NCBI GenBank assembly: GCA_036936605.1
Contig: JAUPFV010000002.1
Location: forward strand, 315,596,893-315,660,892
DNA length: 64,000 nt
Reading direction: 5' to 3'
DNA from: Limnanthes douglasii subsp. nivea
Lineage: Eukaryota; Streptophyta; Magnoliopsida; Brassicales; Limnanthaceae
Shown here piece by piece: positions 46,264-58,010 of this stretch. A program made the position numbers and the translations under genes. Numbering within the stretch: the first letter of the stretch is position 1; each line of letters begins with the position of its first letter. The notes under the pieces were generated by a model, which worked only from the letters and a program-made list of their open reading frames with translations, did no database searches and had not been told where the DNA came from.

Positions 46264-46590
46264 TGATGAGAGAATAAATGACAAAAATAAGGAATCTTGG
46301 ATCGATTTGATGTGACTAGAGCTCAAAATGTAGAGAGAGAAATTAGAAAGAGAAGATATTAAAGAATTGTCCACCTATAAAGAATAAATGGGCTCCCTTT
46401 TATAGTGGGGAAGGTGGGACCCATTTATGTCTTTGGTAGTTTTTTATTAATTCACAATTAGTCCTTTACAAACTATTTTATTTACATATTGTCTTCTAGT
46501 AAATAATAAATACATCAACCGGCATATTTCCCTTCTCCTTTTTGCAATTAACTCCTTCTCTATTGGGATCGGCGAATTACTTCCTTATCA
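46264..46590 (-). repeat. Gypsy-2 5' LTR
   Basis: 327 bp. On the minus strand it starts TGATAAGGAAG and ends CTCTCATCA. A TATA box (TATAAAA) lies at 46,404-46,398, and the transcribed part contains AGAGAGAAA. The terminal inverted repeat TGATAAG/CTCATCA is imperfect. Confidence 0.85.
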
Positions 46591-47039
46591 GACATGAGTA
46601 ATAAATTGTACAATTATCACAACAATGTTCTTAATTGGACTAGGTATTTTATAGCTTTGAGAGAGAAAATTTATAGTTGATTGATAACATGGAAATTATT
46701 ATAGTTTGTAGAAAACAACAATGGTAGAGCTCAGAGGAGCATGCAAACACTGTTCGGGATCTTTAGAACAGGAGGAATGGGGACCGATATGACTCTTTTG
46801 AAATAAGAGAACATTAACTTGGTCACTATCAAGCAAAATATGGTGATATATAATTTGTAGAGTGAATACCTTGATCTAGATCCAAATCCGCATGTTGTGC
46901 AAACCATTTCCAAAGGTAATATTTGACTTTTTTGGATTTTTACTTTTTTTTTTGGAGATCCCATTTCGTATAAGAAAAAACATGTCAGGAATGTCAAATC
47001 TGAGTTCCATAGAATAACATCACCCCACATTGTCGAGCC

Positions 47040-47720
47040 CCTTGACCCCCCCCCCCTCCCCCACTCTTCAATATTGTTTTCGAGAATATTGACCTTAGAG
47101 GAATTATTGGCTCTCTTGAGAGTGTTGTCCTGATAACCGCAATGGAAGAGAGTGATGAGATTCGAAAGGTCTTGATTTATATTGGGATTTCTACTAACAT
47201 ATTTTTTGAGGCAACATATGATAGGATAAAGAGTCCCCATATTTTTAGCGTTCAGGTAAAATATTCGTTGGATTTACCGGGGCAAGTGTTATCATCACCA
47301 TCAAATTTGAGGTGGATATTATTGTAGTGAGAGGTGAGTTTAATAAAACAGTTGAAGTGATTTTTATGGTGGTGCAACACCTACCTCTTATAATGTTATC
47401 TTAGAAAGATCTTGGTTTGATCGAATCCACGTCGTCACTTCGACTATCCATTAATGCATTAAGTATGTAATGGCATACATAGTTTGGATAGTTCAAAGTA
47501 ACAATAAAATGGTTAGGAGTGCTACGTAACATCCTTGGTACTAAACAAAGAAGATAAGAAAAAAAAGGATTCATAAGGGCATCAAAGGTGCTGATTATCC
47601 TTGGAAGGCCCTAATTTCTTTATTATGGGAGAATATGTTGAGGCATATTTTTTCAGGAAGAAAATATTTTGAGAATGAAAACTTTGTTTTCATGATATTT
47701 AATAATAGAACTAAATGGGT
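47040..47720 (+). pseudogene. Gypsy protease remnant, unit A
   Basis: NIDLRGIIGSLESVVLI, EIRKVLIYIGISTNIFFEA, TYDRIK and then YSLDLPGQVLSS match the Gypsy-1/2 protease, followed by YNVILERSWFDRIHVVTSTI. The catalytic Asp position (LVDTGSS) is Tyr (LIYIGIS). The same change is in unit B. Frameshifts are present. The long minus-strand frame here is an antisense shadow. A C-rich run lies at 47,045-47,062. Confidence 0.75.
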
Positions 47721-48265
47721 TTTTATGAACTAATAACGCGCGACCAGTCTCGTAGAAGAGAAGATCATTTTTCAACAAAACATTTGTAGTCATGGTTTTC
47801 AAGGTGGATAGATTGTTAGTTTCATGTCATTCAAAAAATATTAATATGTTACCTATACATTCGACCAAGTCTTAGTGAAAAAAACAAATAGGAGTTGGAT
47901 AATGTACTTGACTTCACATATCTGAACAAGGTAATTTACTTGGTCTAAAAAATGTTGGAGCGACTTATGTATCCTTTTATATTTTGGAACTATTTTCCGA
48001 TTGATTGTAGTGTTTTTGGTAATTTCTAAGTTTATTTGATTTTTGTTAGTTTTATTATTTCTAGAAGTTTCTAAATTCATTTTTATTTTTAGATTTAAAA
48101 AAATTAATATTTAAATAATAATATAAGACAGATTTTTAGCTCTTAGAAGACTAAATTATAAATATACTAAAATATAACCTAAATGGACACATACTTAGCT
48201 TATAAATAGTAAATGTCTCTTTTACTTTTGTCACCCACATATCCTTAACTATATAAGTGATATTT
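47721..48265. other. AT-rich stretch after protease remnant
   Basis: Possibly further gypsy sequence near its start; otherwise nothing identifiable. Confidence 0.4.
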
Positions 48266-48274
48266 AAAATGAGA

Positions 48275-48540
48275 TTTAGCCTAAATTTGGTCCCAAAAAG
48301 CTATAAGCAGTCCCAAGAATAAAGCATTTTTTACTATTTTGTCCTAGATCTTGTTTGGTCACCTGCACGGGTGGATCTTCTCACCCGTTGGGTGAGACAT
48401 TCTCACCCCCCGGGCTACTTAGATTCACCCACCAGGGACCTCCCCCATGGGGGATAAAGTGGTATTTTCGGTAAGCTGTTAAGTTCGGCAAAAAATTAGG
48501 ACTTGTTATTTTTTGGGGACTAGATTTAGCCATAGCCTTA
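48275..48540. repeat. MITE-like element, candidate
   Basis: The ends GCCTAAATTTGGTCCC-AAAAA (left) and GGCTAAATCTAGTCCCCAAA (right, other strand) form imperfect inverted repeats of about 35 bp. The centre is unusually GC-rich (CACCCGTTGGGTGAGAC, CCCCCCGGG) and can fold. No target duplication is clear. Confidence 0.4.
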
Positions 48541-49440
48541 AAGTGATCCCAACTTAGATCCAAATACCAAAATAAACCATGTTCACATTATTAATTATAA
48601 CAATAATACAAAAAAATATAATAGCGTGCCATGGTTTAATTAACACGATTTTAGAATTGAACCAACAATGTTACTAATTTTTTTATGCGTTTATTTTGAT
48701 AATAATTTTTACTTTTAAATTTACTTTGATAATAAAAATTATAAATTTAATTTAATAATAAAAATCGTTTAAAATTTAAAAAATATTATCTTTTAATAAA
48801 AATTGAAAGATCACTTAAAGAAGAAAACCATGTATAAGATGATACAAAAAGACAAAACAAGAGGTATTTTAATATCCTCGACAAATCTTGTATCAATTCA
48901 TGAGAGATTGAAGAAAGTATATCTTTTTTTGTTCCTCCATAGTCCTTGCCACCTTGAGCATCTCTGATTGCTTGCCAGACTTATCAAAGCTGCTCTCATG
49001 GCTAAATCTTGACATAACTCCATGAGTCATCGATACAATCAAGTTACGAACAATAAAAATTCTCTTGTGCCTGCGCATGTAACATTAAATAAAATTTCAG
49101 TCCCAGATGAACAACAACATCATGAACCAATCAACGATCAAAATTTCCCTTTACTATTACAAGTCTACCAGACCACGTCATATATTTAAAAAAGACTCCC
49201 AACCTACCTCAGGGTTCACAATAACCCAACTTTTGGTCAAAATCCAACAAAGTTTAATTCAACAATCTTGGAAAATTTTATGTTGAAATAACCCATCCAA
49301 AAATAAGTTGATGTGAAGATATCAAACTATCCACTAAGGATAGTCTTCCATCTATTGAATTTTCAATAAAAGATAAACTCAATCTGCAAAATCTAGACTA
49401 CTATACTATAATTTGAAAGTTTGCTATGAGAAGACCCAGC
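48541..49440. other. Non-coding stretch before unit B
   Basis: No gene. 48,785-49,035 (AACAAGAGG, GACAAATCTTGTAT, CATGAGAGATTGAAGAAAGT, GGCTAAA) is repeated at 63,455-63,712 at the B/C junction, so it belongs to the spacer between units. Confidence 0.6.
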
Positions 49441-49597
49441 TGACAGATTTTCAAAAGTCTTTTGTCATTTTTCATGACGCATGTTATTCTAATATAAAAT
49501 TTGAAGATGATTAATAATATATTTAATAATAAATGAAAAAAAAATCAATAATGGTTATAAAATTTATAGTAGTTGCATTGTATTGAATCTCTCATTG

Positions 49598-50315
49598 ACA
49601 AAAGGTATTTGATATTATAAAGATATATTTTTATTAAATTATACGTCAGTGCGAATATATGACATTTATTTTCATTTATGTATGACAAAAAATAGTTAAA
49701 TTATGATATTGTATAATTTGTTTTGAGAAGATATTTTATTCTGAACTTGTGGAGAAAAAACGTGTTATATGAGTTTTGAAACTACTTGCATGGGACTATT
49801 GTTTATAAATATATTTATAAATAAAATTTATAGTTAGTTTTATAATAAAAACTAGTATCAAGTATAAATATCTTAAATAATATTATATTAAATTATTTAT
49901 TGATGATAGGTAATTTATATTTATAAAACTATTTTTTATTAAATTATAGCTAGTGGGAATAAATGATATTTATTTGTATTTATATATAACAAAAAATAGT
50001 GAAAATTACGATCTTGTATAATTGTTGGTAAAATATATTTTATTCATTGCAGTATAGCAGTAGGTATTTTATATTTATAAAAATATTCTTTTATCAAATT
50101 ATAGCGGAAATAAATGATGTTTATTTTTATTTATATATGGTAATATCTTGTATAATTGGTAAGATATATTTTATTTAAAGGATGTGGGTATTTCATATTT
50201 ATAAAAAACATTATTAAATTTTAGTTAGTGGGAATAAATAATTTTTATTTTTATGTATATATGGAAAAACGGTGAAAATTATAATGTGATATATTTTATT
50301 TAGAACATGTTTGTT
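49598..50315 (+). repeat. AT-rich minisatellite, unit B (4 units)
   Basis: Units begin near 49,598, 49,902, 50,060 and 50,187, with the same word order as in unit A. Units 3 and 4 are shortened internally. Confidence 0.7.
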
Positions 50316-50440
50316 GATACAAAACTTTGTTGAGTTTGTGATATATTTTATTTAGAACATGTTTGTTGATACAAAATCTTGTTGAATTTGTGATATATTT
50401 TATTTAGACAATGTTGTTGATACAAAACCTTGTTCTATGA
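50286..50440 (+). repeat. 52-bp tandem repeat, 3 copies
   Basis: GTGATATATTTTATTTAGAA starts units at 50,286, 50,338 and (slightly changed) 50,390; each continues with TTGTTGATACAAAA. Unit A has a single copy, so this expanded in B. Confidence 0.85.
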
Positions 50441-52419
50441 GTTTTCGAACCACTTGTATGAGATTATTATTTGTATGTAATTTTTTTTCTTAAACTCTTT
50501 CTTTGTTACGTCTTTATTGTTGTGGAATTTTATATCATATTTGAAAAGAATCGTGACATATTTCGAAAATATTTATAACTTCTAGATCCCCTCAAAATTA
50601 TTGTGAAAAAAATATTATAGGTTGAGTAGCTCCCACGTGTTCTCGAAATCCAAAAAAAAAAACTTTAAATCCACATACCTTGGTCTGAACCGAAAGTTAT
50701 TTCAGGTTGTTTATGAAGCCTCCTTACCAACCAACTCTCTAACTCGAAGGATGTTGAATTTGTCAAAACCTTGGTTGAGACCTATACCTAGATTTATGTG
50801 TTAGTTTCTAAATATAAATACTAACGTGACTGCCATAAATATTGTTAAATATTTAAAGAGCCACAAGATCTTGATAATTCTGTAATCCCGTAAATTATAT
50901 TTTATACGAATCACAAAATCTGTTATTTAAGTGTTTCGTTCTGTCTTTGTTTGCAATAAATGATATAATCCCCATCGTACTTCGTAACTTTAGAACCGTT
51001 ATATTATTACGAAAAGTCTTGCGTAGCAACTTTTACTTTTTTATATTTCTTGATGGTACAATATTAAACTTGGTTAAAGAATTTCTTTGAAATGATTCTT
51101 TACTTCATTATATCGGCTCCCCCAAATCTTATCATATCATTGTTGAATTTCTCAATTTAATGCTCGAGATCTCTCTCTTCATTGTACTAGCTTATCTTGT
51201 GGATATTATATTGAGTGCTAAGTCGACATATAATATGTTTGGTGCTAGTAAGGATTCATTACCTAATTTGCCATCATCGTCGTTAGGATGAGAGATGTTG
51301 TTATAATAAAATGCACTCTATGTATGGTTATTTTCCGGATCCAATCCTTTTTTGCCACATTTATGTTGTTTCTGAGATTGTATGATGACTTTTCATCGTG
51401 CGGTTGCATGATAAAATTTATGTCATGCAGGATTCAATGTTGGGTTTTTTTATTTTTGGGCCCAATTTGGTAATGTTGTTGATGAGTGTTCGGTGAGACT
51501 TTGAATTATTGTTTGAGGCTCAACAATACTTTAAATTATTAGTTGAAGTTTGACTGAGTTTCAAGTAGTTTCTCCAAGCCTCCTGGTTGAAGATGGACGA
51601 TGGGGGAGATCCCTTGTTACTGTAAGAGGACTCAAGAATACGGTTGGTTGTTTGGATGGGTCATACTCTATTGCTAGATACTTTGTTAGAACCCAAGATG
51701 CTGCAAGAGACCTCCTAATTGCATATCATTGTTCAAATCGGTCATGAGATACATATGTATGCTCAGTTGAGTCATGCTCTGCAACTAGATGCTATGCTGA
51801 GGCCCAAGAAATTTTTGGATATTTTTTTATTGTATCTACATGTTTAGTTGGGTCATGGGATGAAAATATATGCTCGGGTGAGTCATGGTCTGCAATATGG
51901 TGTTTAACTAGGCGTACGTTGCTACATGAGACAATATGATTGCATTTGGATGCTCATTTGGAGCCTTTGGATGAAGGAAACATATGGTGGTTGAAGATTT
52001 ACAGAGTTTCGCGTGACGATACTTGTTCTTTGTCTTTGGTGGAATATTTTTCCATGGGAATCTAACTCTTCGTTTTCTTTTCTTCCAGTTGTCATGTTTT
52101 CTAACGTTTTTAGAAGATGCTCCGTCCGAGTCATTTTTTCTGGTTTCACTCCTTTCTGTTGTAGTAGAATTCATTGTTATTCAAGAATATATGATCGCAG
52201 TCGTTAAATTGGAGAAAGTATATAGAAAGCTTGATTTTTCATTTGAAACATTTAATATAAATAATAAAATCTAGATTTTATGTACAGATGATATTATTAT
52301 GGATATTGTATTAAACCATCTAATATAAAAATTAAAATTTATATTTTGTAAAGATGATTTTATTATGGATATAGTATTAGATCATAAATAGTTTATTCGC
52401 CGTAAAGTCATAGACTCTA
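50441..52419. other. Shared unit stretch upstream of LINE-2B
   Basis: Pairs with 25,060-26,999 in unit A and, in part, with 18,600-19,010 in unit P. Frames are short and not conserved in frame between copies. No gene is supported. Confidence 0.5.
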
Positions 52420-54030
52420 CTATAAAAAAATCTAGTTATCGTGGTATATGCTAAATACACAAAGGAGTAAAGGGTTGCTCTTCGGGATGACTTTGGAGAA
52501 GTAGCAGATCAATAAAAAATTTGGTTTGTTATGGGTGTTTTTCAATGCTAAATCTAATTATCAAGAACAACTATCTTGTTGTACTTTGTGTTTCAGGAGT
52601 ATGGATGATTTAACAATTCTATTCAAGACTACTACTTAGAAGATGCTGGTTTCAAAAGTTCTAAATTTACTTGGTCAAACAATAACAAGTGGAAGAGACT
52701 ATACAAAGCTTTGTACAGCTCTACTTCGATGAGGTATTTTGAAATAACCTTAGGTAAACATTTGGTTAGAACTGTCTCAAACCATTCTCCAATGTGTTTA
52801 AAAAATAGTTGAGAAAAATAAGGTAAATCATCATTTAAATTCCAAAATATGTGGCCATTGCATCCTGATTTTTTACAAGTTATTGATAGTTGGAATGAAT
52901 ATATGTGTAGTCCTCCAATTCAAGAATTTTGGAACAAACTGAAAAGGTTAAAGCCCTAATTGAAAGCATGGAATCGAGATATTATTGGGAATATTTGTAA
53001 TAGTATTACCCAGTTCGAGGAGGAAATTAAACATTTAGGAATATGTTATTAAACTAGATAGACTTTAGAGGATAAAATAAAATAATCTAAAGCTAAGGAA
53101 AAACATTTTCAACTTATGGCTAGGGAGGAAATCTAACGGGAACAAAAAATGAGGTCAATTGGATGAAGAATGAAGATATAAATACCAGCTGCTTTAATAA
53201 TTTTATTCCAAAAAATAGGAAAATGAATAAAATATATGGTATAATGGAAGGAGATACATCAATGAGTGACCAATATAAGATTAGAAAATTTGTAGCAGAT
53301 TATTTCAAATATTTATTGGCAAAACAAACTAATTTAAGGAAACTAGATAAACTTCACAATATAATTCTAAAACTAGTGACAGGTCAAGATAATGAGAGTT
53401 TACTTGTATTACCTACAGAAAAATAGATTTTTACCTCCGAGAAATCATTAAAAACCATTAGTGCAACTAGAGTTGATGGTTTCACTTCTAAGTTATTTCA
53501 AAATTGTTGGCCCAATATAAGTAAACATCTATGTGTTGCAATAACATCTTTTTTTCAAGACCATTAGGTTCCTTAAGGAGTCTATGCTACTGAAATTTGT
53601 TTAGTGCCAAAGGTGGAATAACCTAAAAGATAGAGTGAATACAAACCTATTAGTTGTTCACTACCATTAATAGAATATTATCAAAAATTCTAAATAAAAG
53701 AATAGCGAAACTGCTTCTCATACTAATTTTAGAAGAGTAAAGTGTTTCGTTAAAGGCAAGAACATCAATGAAAATATTTTACTAAACCAAGAATTATCAA
53801 ATGATCTAAATATGAAAGTTAGTTTTTGGTTTGGATAAAATACGGTTAGATTGGATCATAAAATGTATAGATTCTTCTTAGTTTTCTATAATTGACAATG
53901 GAGAATTGAATGACTACTTTAAATTTACAAGGGGTGTTAGACAAGGAGATCATCTTTCTCATAAGTTGTCTTGGGAATTTTATTGCAGTATTTTTGTCTA
54001 TGGTATAATTAAGCGCTTGGTGATAACAAC
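52420..54030 (+). mobile_element. LINE-2B, truncated LINE ORF2 remnant
   Basis: Same LINE as LINE-2A but keeping the middle. It shows endonuclease traces (NAKSNYQEQLSC), the linker FKNFGTN.., and an 87-codon frame 53,163-53,426 (MKNEDINTSCFNNFIPKNRK, FVADYFKYLLAKQTNLRK) typical of the region before RT. Then come early RT and NDYFKFTRGVRQGDHLSHKL near 53,905-53,965. It ends at the hairpin array. Frameshifts abound. Confidence 0.85.
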
Positions 54031-54039
54031 ATTTCTTTG

Positions 54040-54610
54040 GGTTGTGCTCATGATCTGTAGTCAACAGATGCTTAACCATCATGACCAAATATCTTGGTCG
54101 CGCCCAAGCACGAAACCATGCAAGACTATATGCTTGACCACCATAGCTAAGCTTTGGGTTGTGCACTTGCACACGACCATTGGCCAGTAGGTACTTGTCC
54201 ATCATGTCATACCTTATTGCGCGACCAAGTGAGACAGTATGATTCCCAATAGAGGCCAAGCTAAGGTTCGTGCACTTGGTTAGTAGATGTTTGGCCATCA
54301 TATATAAGCATCATGGTCGCATATGCTTGAACATGCTGACCAAGCTAGGGGTCGTGGGCAACCACATAGACCCTTGTTCAATAAATAATTTGCCATCATA
54401 GACAAGCATCGTGGTTGTGACCTAGCGCGTGACCAAGGTAGACCGTGTACTTGGCCATGGTGGTCTAGCATGGGGTCCTACGTGAGCGCCCAAACCTTGG
54501 TTAGTGGATGCGTGGTCATCATGGACAAGAATTTTGGTTGCATCATTGTGTGTGACCATGAAAATCCACCCGCTTGGCTGTGGTGGCCAAGCTAGGGGTC
54601 AAAACAATAT
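54040..54610. repeat. Hairpin-rich tandem array, unit B (about 5 units)
   Basis: Repeats of about 95-125 bp start near 54,060, 54,183, 54,277, 54,374 and 54,500, each with a CCATCAT word. Inside each are palindromes of the types GGTCGCGC...GCGTGACC and CTTGGCTGTGGTGGCCAAG (54,573-54,591). It is much more GC-rich than the flanks. Confidence 0.8.
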
Positions 54611-55680
54611 AAACATAAACAACTAACACCATAACAAGAGATTAACGCAATTATTGGTGGAAGTGGAAAATCAATATATCAAAGTATGTTTTTAGACTCC
54701 ATTGGGATGCTAGATACCCGAGGTATAAAATTTATTATAGATACTTTAATTATCTTAAGATAGATTAGATTTATGTCGTATTTTTTAACATTGTATACTG
54801 GGTTAACTAATGAATTTTATGCTAATATTAATTTAAATGCGTTTAATATAGTAATCATGGTCTATATTTTGTTGTTAATGGTTTGGCGGGTAAAATTTAT
54901 GTCTCTGATATAGTAAACGAATTCGGTATAGATATGCATGAGCATGAAACTCCTCCCTTTGCATTAGAGTAACCCAATCGTAACTAACCTCGGAGTTGAC
55001 CTTAACAATTGTAATAATTAGTTAACTTATGAAATAGTAGTACACCTCGTCCGGTTAGCAATGCCGAAAAGAGGTCAAACAGACTGTTAGTAAAATAAAC
55101 TTAAATTTTTTTAAAAATTAACATTGAAGTTGGTTAGTGATTGTCAATAATAAGGATTCAGGCATAACCAGTCTTCAAACATTTAGAACTATTGCCATAC
55201 TGTTATTACGAAAACTAAGTTTACCAACTTTGGTTATTATGCATATGGACTATTTAACTAATAAGCGAGTTTCACCCTATGAGATGATCATATCTTATTT
55301 TTTTTATAAAAAACATAAATGTTAGTTCATATCATATGTTACCAATTTTGAAGGGTTGTAGAAGAAATTCATCTCTTATTACTTAAAATATATATACCCA
55401 TGATGGATACGTGTACTCAAACTCTGGTTTGTTTACATATTTTGAAAATCTATGGATTATATATTGAGGAACAATAAGTGTGCTCCACGTCTTTCATCTA
55501 AAAAGTAGATTTAATATGAGCATAATAGGGTTCTATTTGAGAGTAATGGTTGTAATATTTCGGAACGAACACGTAAATCCAGGACGAGATTGACAAATTA
55601 AGAGACGTGGGTCAATTTCACGAAAAAAATATCAATTGCAAGTTCAATTGCATGATATGAAGGGTCAATTGCTTAGAGAT
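54611..55680. other. Unit B-only stretch
   Basis: AT-rich and absent from unit A. A 62-codon frame at 55,137 matches nothing I know. No terminal repeats seen. Confidence 0.45.
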
Positions 55681-56469
55681 GCAACAATCACATGTCTTTT
55701 AACTAAAACAATTAGTGAATATACCAATTTGTCCGATATTTAGGATCAATAATTTCCTAAATATCCAGGTGGCGATCATCCACTTCGCACAATCATTATT
55801 CACCTCCAGTTTCCGCACAATTATAAGCTATTATACAATCATATTTTATAATAATACAAATTCATGACGACGAAACTAGATCATAAAAAATATAAGATAA
55901 AATTTAATCTAAAAGATCGAGTCGCGTGTATACAAATATCCACACCCTCTGTTTTTAAATTAATTAATATGATTTTATTAATAATTTTATATTTAAATAT
56001 AAACATTATATTTAAAAAATTAAGCTCTTAAAATATATGATAATTTTTTTTTTTGAATGAATGTGTGAAATCTTTTAGACAATATATAATTTTAATCTTA
56101 CCACCTAATTAATCTTTAGGATCCAAATGTAATATACCACTTTATGTTTATCAAATATGTATAAATTGTTCTGGAGTAGAACAGGATAATATCCCCTTCT
56201 ATGACCTGTTATTAGAAAAGTATTAAAAAGGAAGATTCTTACATTTATCACATTTTATAACCTTATTGTGTAAATAAGTACATATCTTCTATCTAATATT
56301 TATTGTTTTTCCCTATTTTACATGAATATATTTATTGAGCAAAAAAAATGTTACAGAATAGTTGGCATCACTCTTTAAAGCATAGTTATCTCATTAACTA
56401 ATTTCCTGCTTGTTTGAGTATGATCAGATCTTGGATATTTCATAATAAATTCACCAAACTTTATTGTAC

Positions 56470-56477
56470 TATAAATA
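56470..56477 (+). promoter_or_regulatory. TATA box of gene B
   Basis: TATAAATA, 78 bp before the ATG at 56,548, as in gene A. The flanking sequence is conserved between the copies. Confidence 0.75.
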
Positions 56478-56547
56478 TCCATTTCATTTTAAAAATCATA
56501 CACACTTGCCAGACAAAATCTATCAAATTTACTTCTTATTTTTCACC

Positions 56548-57188
56548 ATGAATCTTTCTTCAAAAGAAATGTGTAAGACAAAAAGAGTACCTAAAAGAGG
56601 GCCAGGAGTAGCAGAGCTAGAGAAAATATTGAGAAAAAAACATCACTCCAAAAACCCAAATCGAAGTAATCCATTTATATTGGATCCTTGTCCTTTTAGC
56701 TATTTTTTTCGACCTCGAGCTCTAACGAATAGCATGTTTCATCCGGAATGGTCTTCAACTTCTCGAATGCAGATAAGTTTGGACAAAAACTTTGAAAGAC
56801 CTCCAATTTTGCATGATTTTCTAAAAGATTTTGACGAGAAGAAGCCTGATTCACAAAATCCACTTAAACAAATGGTAAGATAAATCGTATGTTATTTTTT
56901 TGTAATTTTATTATATGTTATCTATTTATTTATATACATTCTCTGTTCATATATTTCATACCATTTGATTTATAAATTAGTAGGAAGATAGTGACAAATA
57001 AGTTACGAAATGGTTGAATTTTATATGAAATTATGTTCACTTAATTTTTTAAATTTTTCGAGAAGGATGGCACGAAGGAAATTAGTTTTTACTCAATGCT
57101 AAAGTCAGCCGCACCTTCCTCATCATCGATTCAGGCAAGTGAAGCAGATGTTCAAGACAAAGTAATGGATCTCGACCTTAAGTTATGA
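56548..57188 (+). CDS. SPL/NZZ-like (SPEAR/TIE-type) EAR repressor, gene B
   Basis: Exons 56,548-56,874 and 57,066-57,188, with a GTAAGA...AG phase-0 intron of 191 bp (as in A), giving 149 residues. It begins MNLSSKEMCKTKR. The SPL block KTKRVPKRGPGVAELEKIL spans residues 10-28, and the C-terminus is DLDLKL (EAR, 145-149). Between them lie FERPPILHDFLKDFDEKKPD and, in exon 2, EISFYSMLKSAAPSSSS. The ATG at 56,548 is preferred over the upstream in-frame ATG at 56,464 because that one overlaps the TATA box. Family members act as nuclear adaptor repressors in anther, ovule and leaf development; which role applies here is unknown. It lacks the 10-residue segment and 15-residue duplication of gene A, so it is probably nearer the ancestral form. 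Confidence 0.82.
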
Positions 57189-58010
57189 ATGAAATTTTCT
57201 GTTTCAATGTTTGAAAACTTTAAGATGTTTTGAAAGTTAGGTTTGATGTAACTTCGACTTGTTAATGATAATTCAATGACTCATTTATTTTGTGATGAAA
57301 GCTCTCTTGTTTCTATGGAGTCTTTAGTTGTGCTTTATATTAATTTCTTTTATTTTTTACATCATTTGTTTTCGCTTCAGCTTCATTTGTTTGATTGATT
57401 TATTTTTTTCACATAGTGTATTTGTATTGACATTCCAATAACCTCAATAGTCCTTGATGAAAGATAAGGGAATGTTATTTTTCTTCAATTTTTCTCAAAA
57501 AATTTATTCTTTTATTTTTTATTAATGTTTAAATGGTATCTTCGAGACTCAAATTAATGGCTCTAGGTATTCAACCAAAGCAAACCGGTGCTATTTTGGA
57601 GAATCCTAGTTTTTATGAGAGTAGTTGTGTATGGAATACATTGTGCAGTAATGTCACTTGTTTTTATTCCATATAATTTGACATTTGGAATAAAAAATAT
57701 TTGTAGGAATTGATTCTCTCGTGTTTTTTTATTAGCCTTATTTGTTCTTCTTAAGGGCTAAAGCTACTAGTTAATAATTTTATCACTATATTTTTTTTAA
57801 TATCCTATCTAAGAATAGTAACATATCATTTTTTTTCTTAGTACGTTGTGCAAATAGAGCACTTATTATTTCTAAGTAATTATACGCTTGGAATAAATTT
57901 TCACATGTAAATTGACACGTGTAATAAAATTGCTTACTCTAAAGGGGTGTGTGTGCGCACTCGTTTGATATGTTTTTATTATAACCCTCAATTTCTTCTG
58001 ATATTAATCT
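57189..58010. other. Downstream of gene B, shared with unit A
   Basis: Matches 30,384-30,430 and then 31,690-32,442, skipping the A-only segment. No gene. Confidence 0.5.

Larger units (their letters stand above)
44082..46590 (-). mobile_element. Gypsy-2, 5' half of a Ty3/gypsy element
   Basis: On the minus strand the order is 5' LTR (46,590-46,264), primer site, gag, protease, ending near 44,082 with no RT, integrase or 3' LTR attached. It is clearly more GC-rich than its surroundings and less decayed than Gypsy-1, though frameshifts remain. The right edge is exact: unit B sequence resumes at 46,591 (GACATGAGTAATAAATTG), matching 62,468. Confidence 0.88.
22950..47520 (+). repeat. Unit A of the segmental duplication
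   Basis: This block runs collinear with unit B (49,460-63,440): minisatellite, pyrimidine-rich stretch, LINE-2 remnant, hairpin-rich array, promoter and both exons of the SPL-like gene, T-rich retroelement remains, and a gypsy protease remnant. Unit A is longer because it carries insertions absent from B: 30.44-31.69 kb, the foldback element at 33.6 kb, the hAT derivative at 35.3 kb, the small LTR element at 37.2 kb, and 39.28-46.59 kb. Its first 1.4 kb also matches unit P. Confidence 0.85.

Noticed and set aside
46731..47240. 169-codon minus-strand frame
   Set aside because: Antisense to the gypsy protease remnant; its unit B partner is shorter and broken, and no domain is seen.
53846..54301. 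151-codon minus-strand frame
   Set aside because: Antisense of the LINE-2B end and the hairpin array; not kept in unit A.
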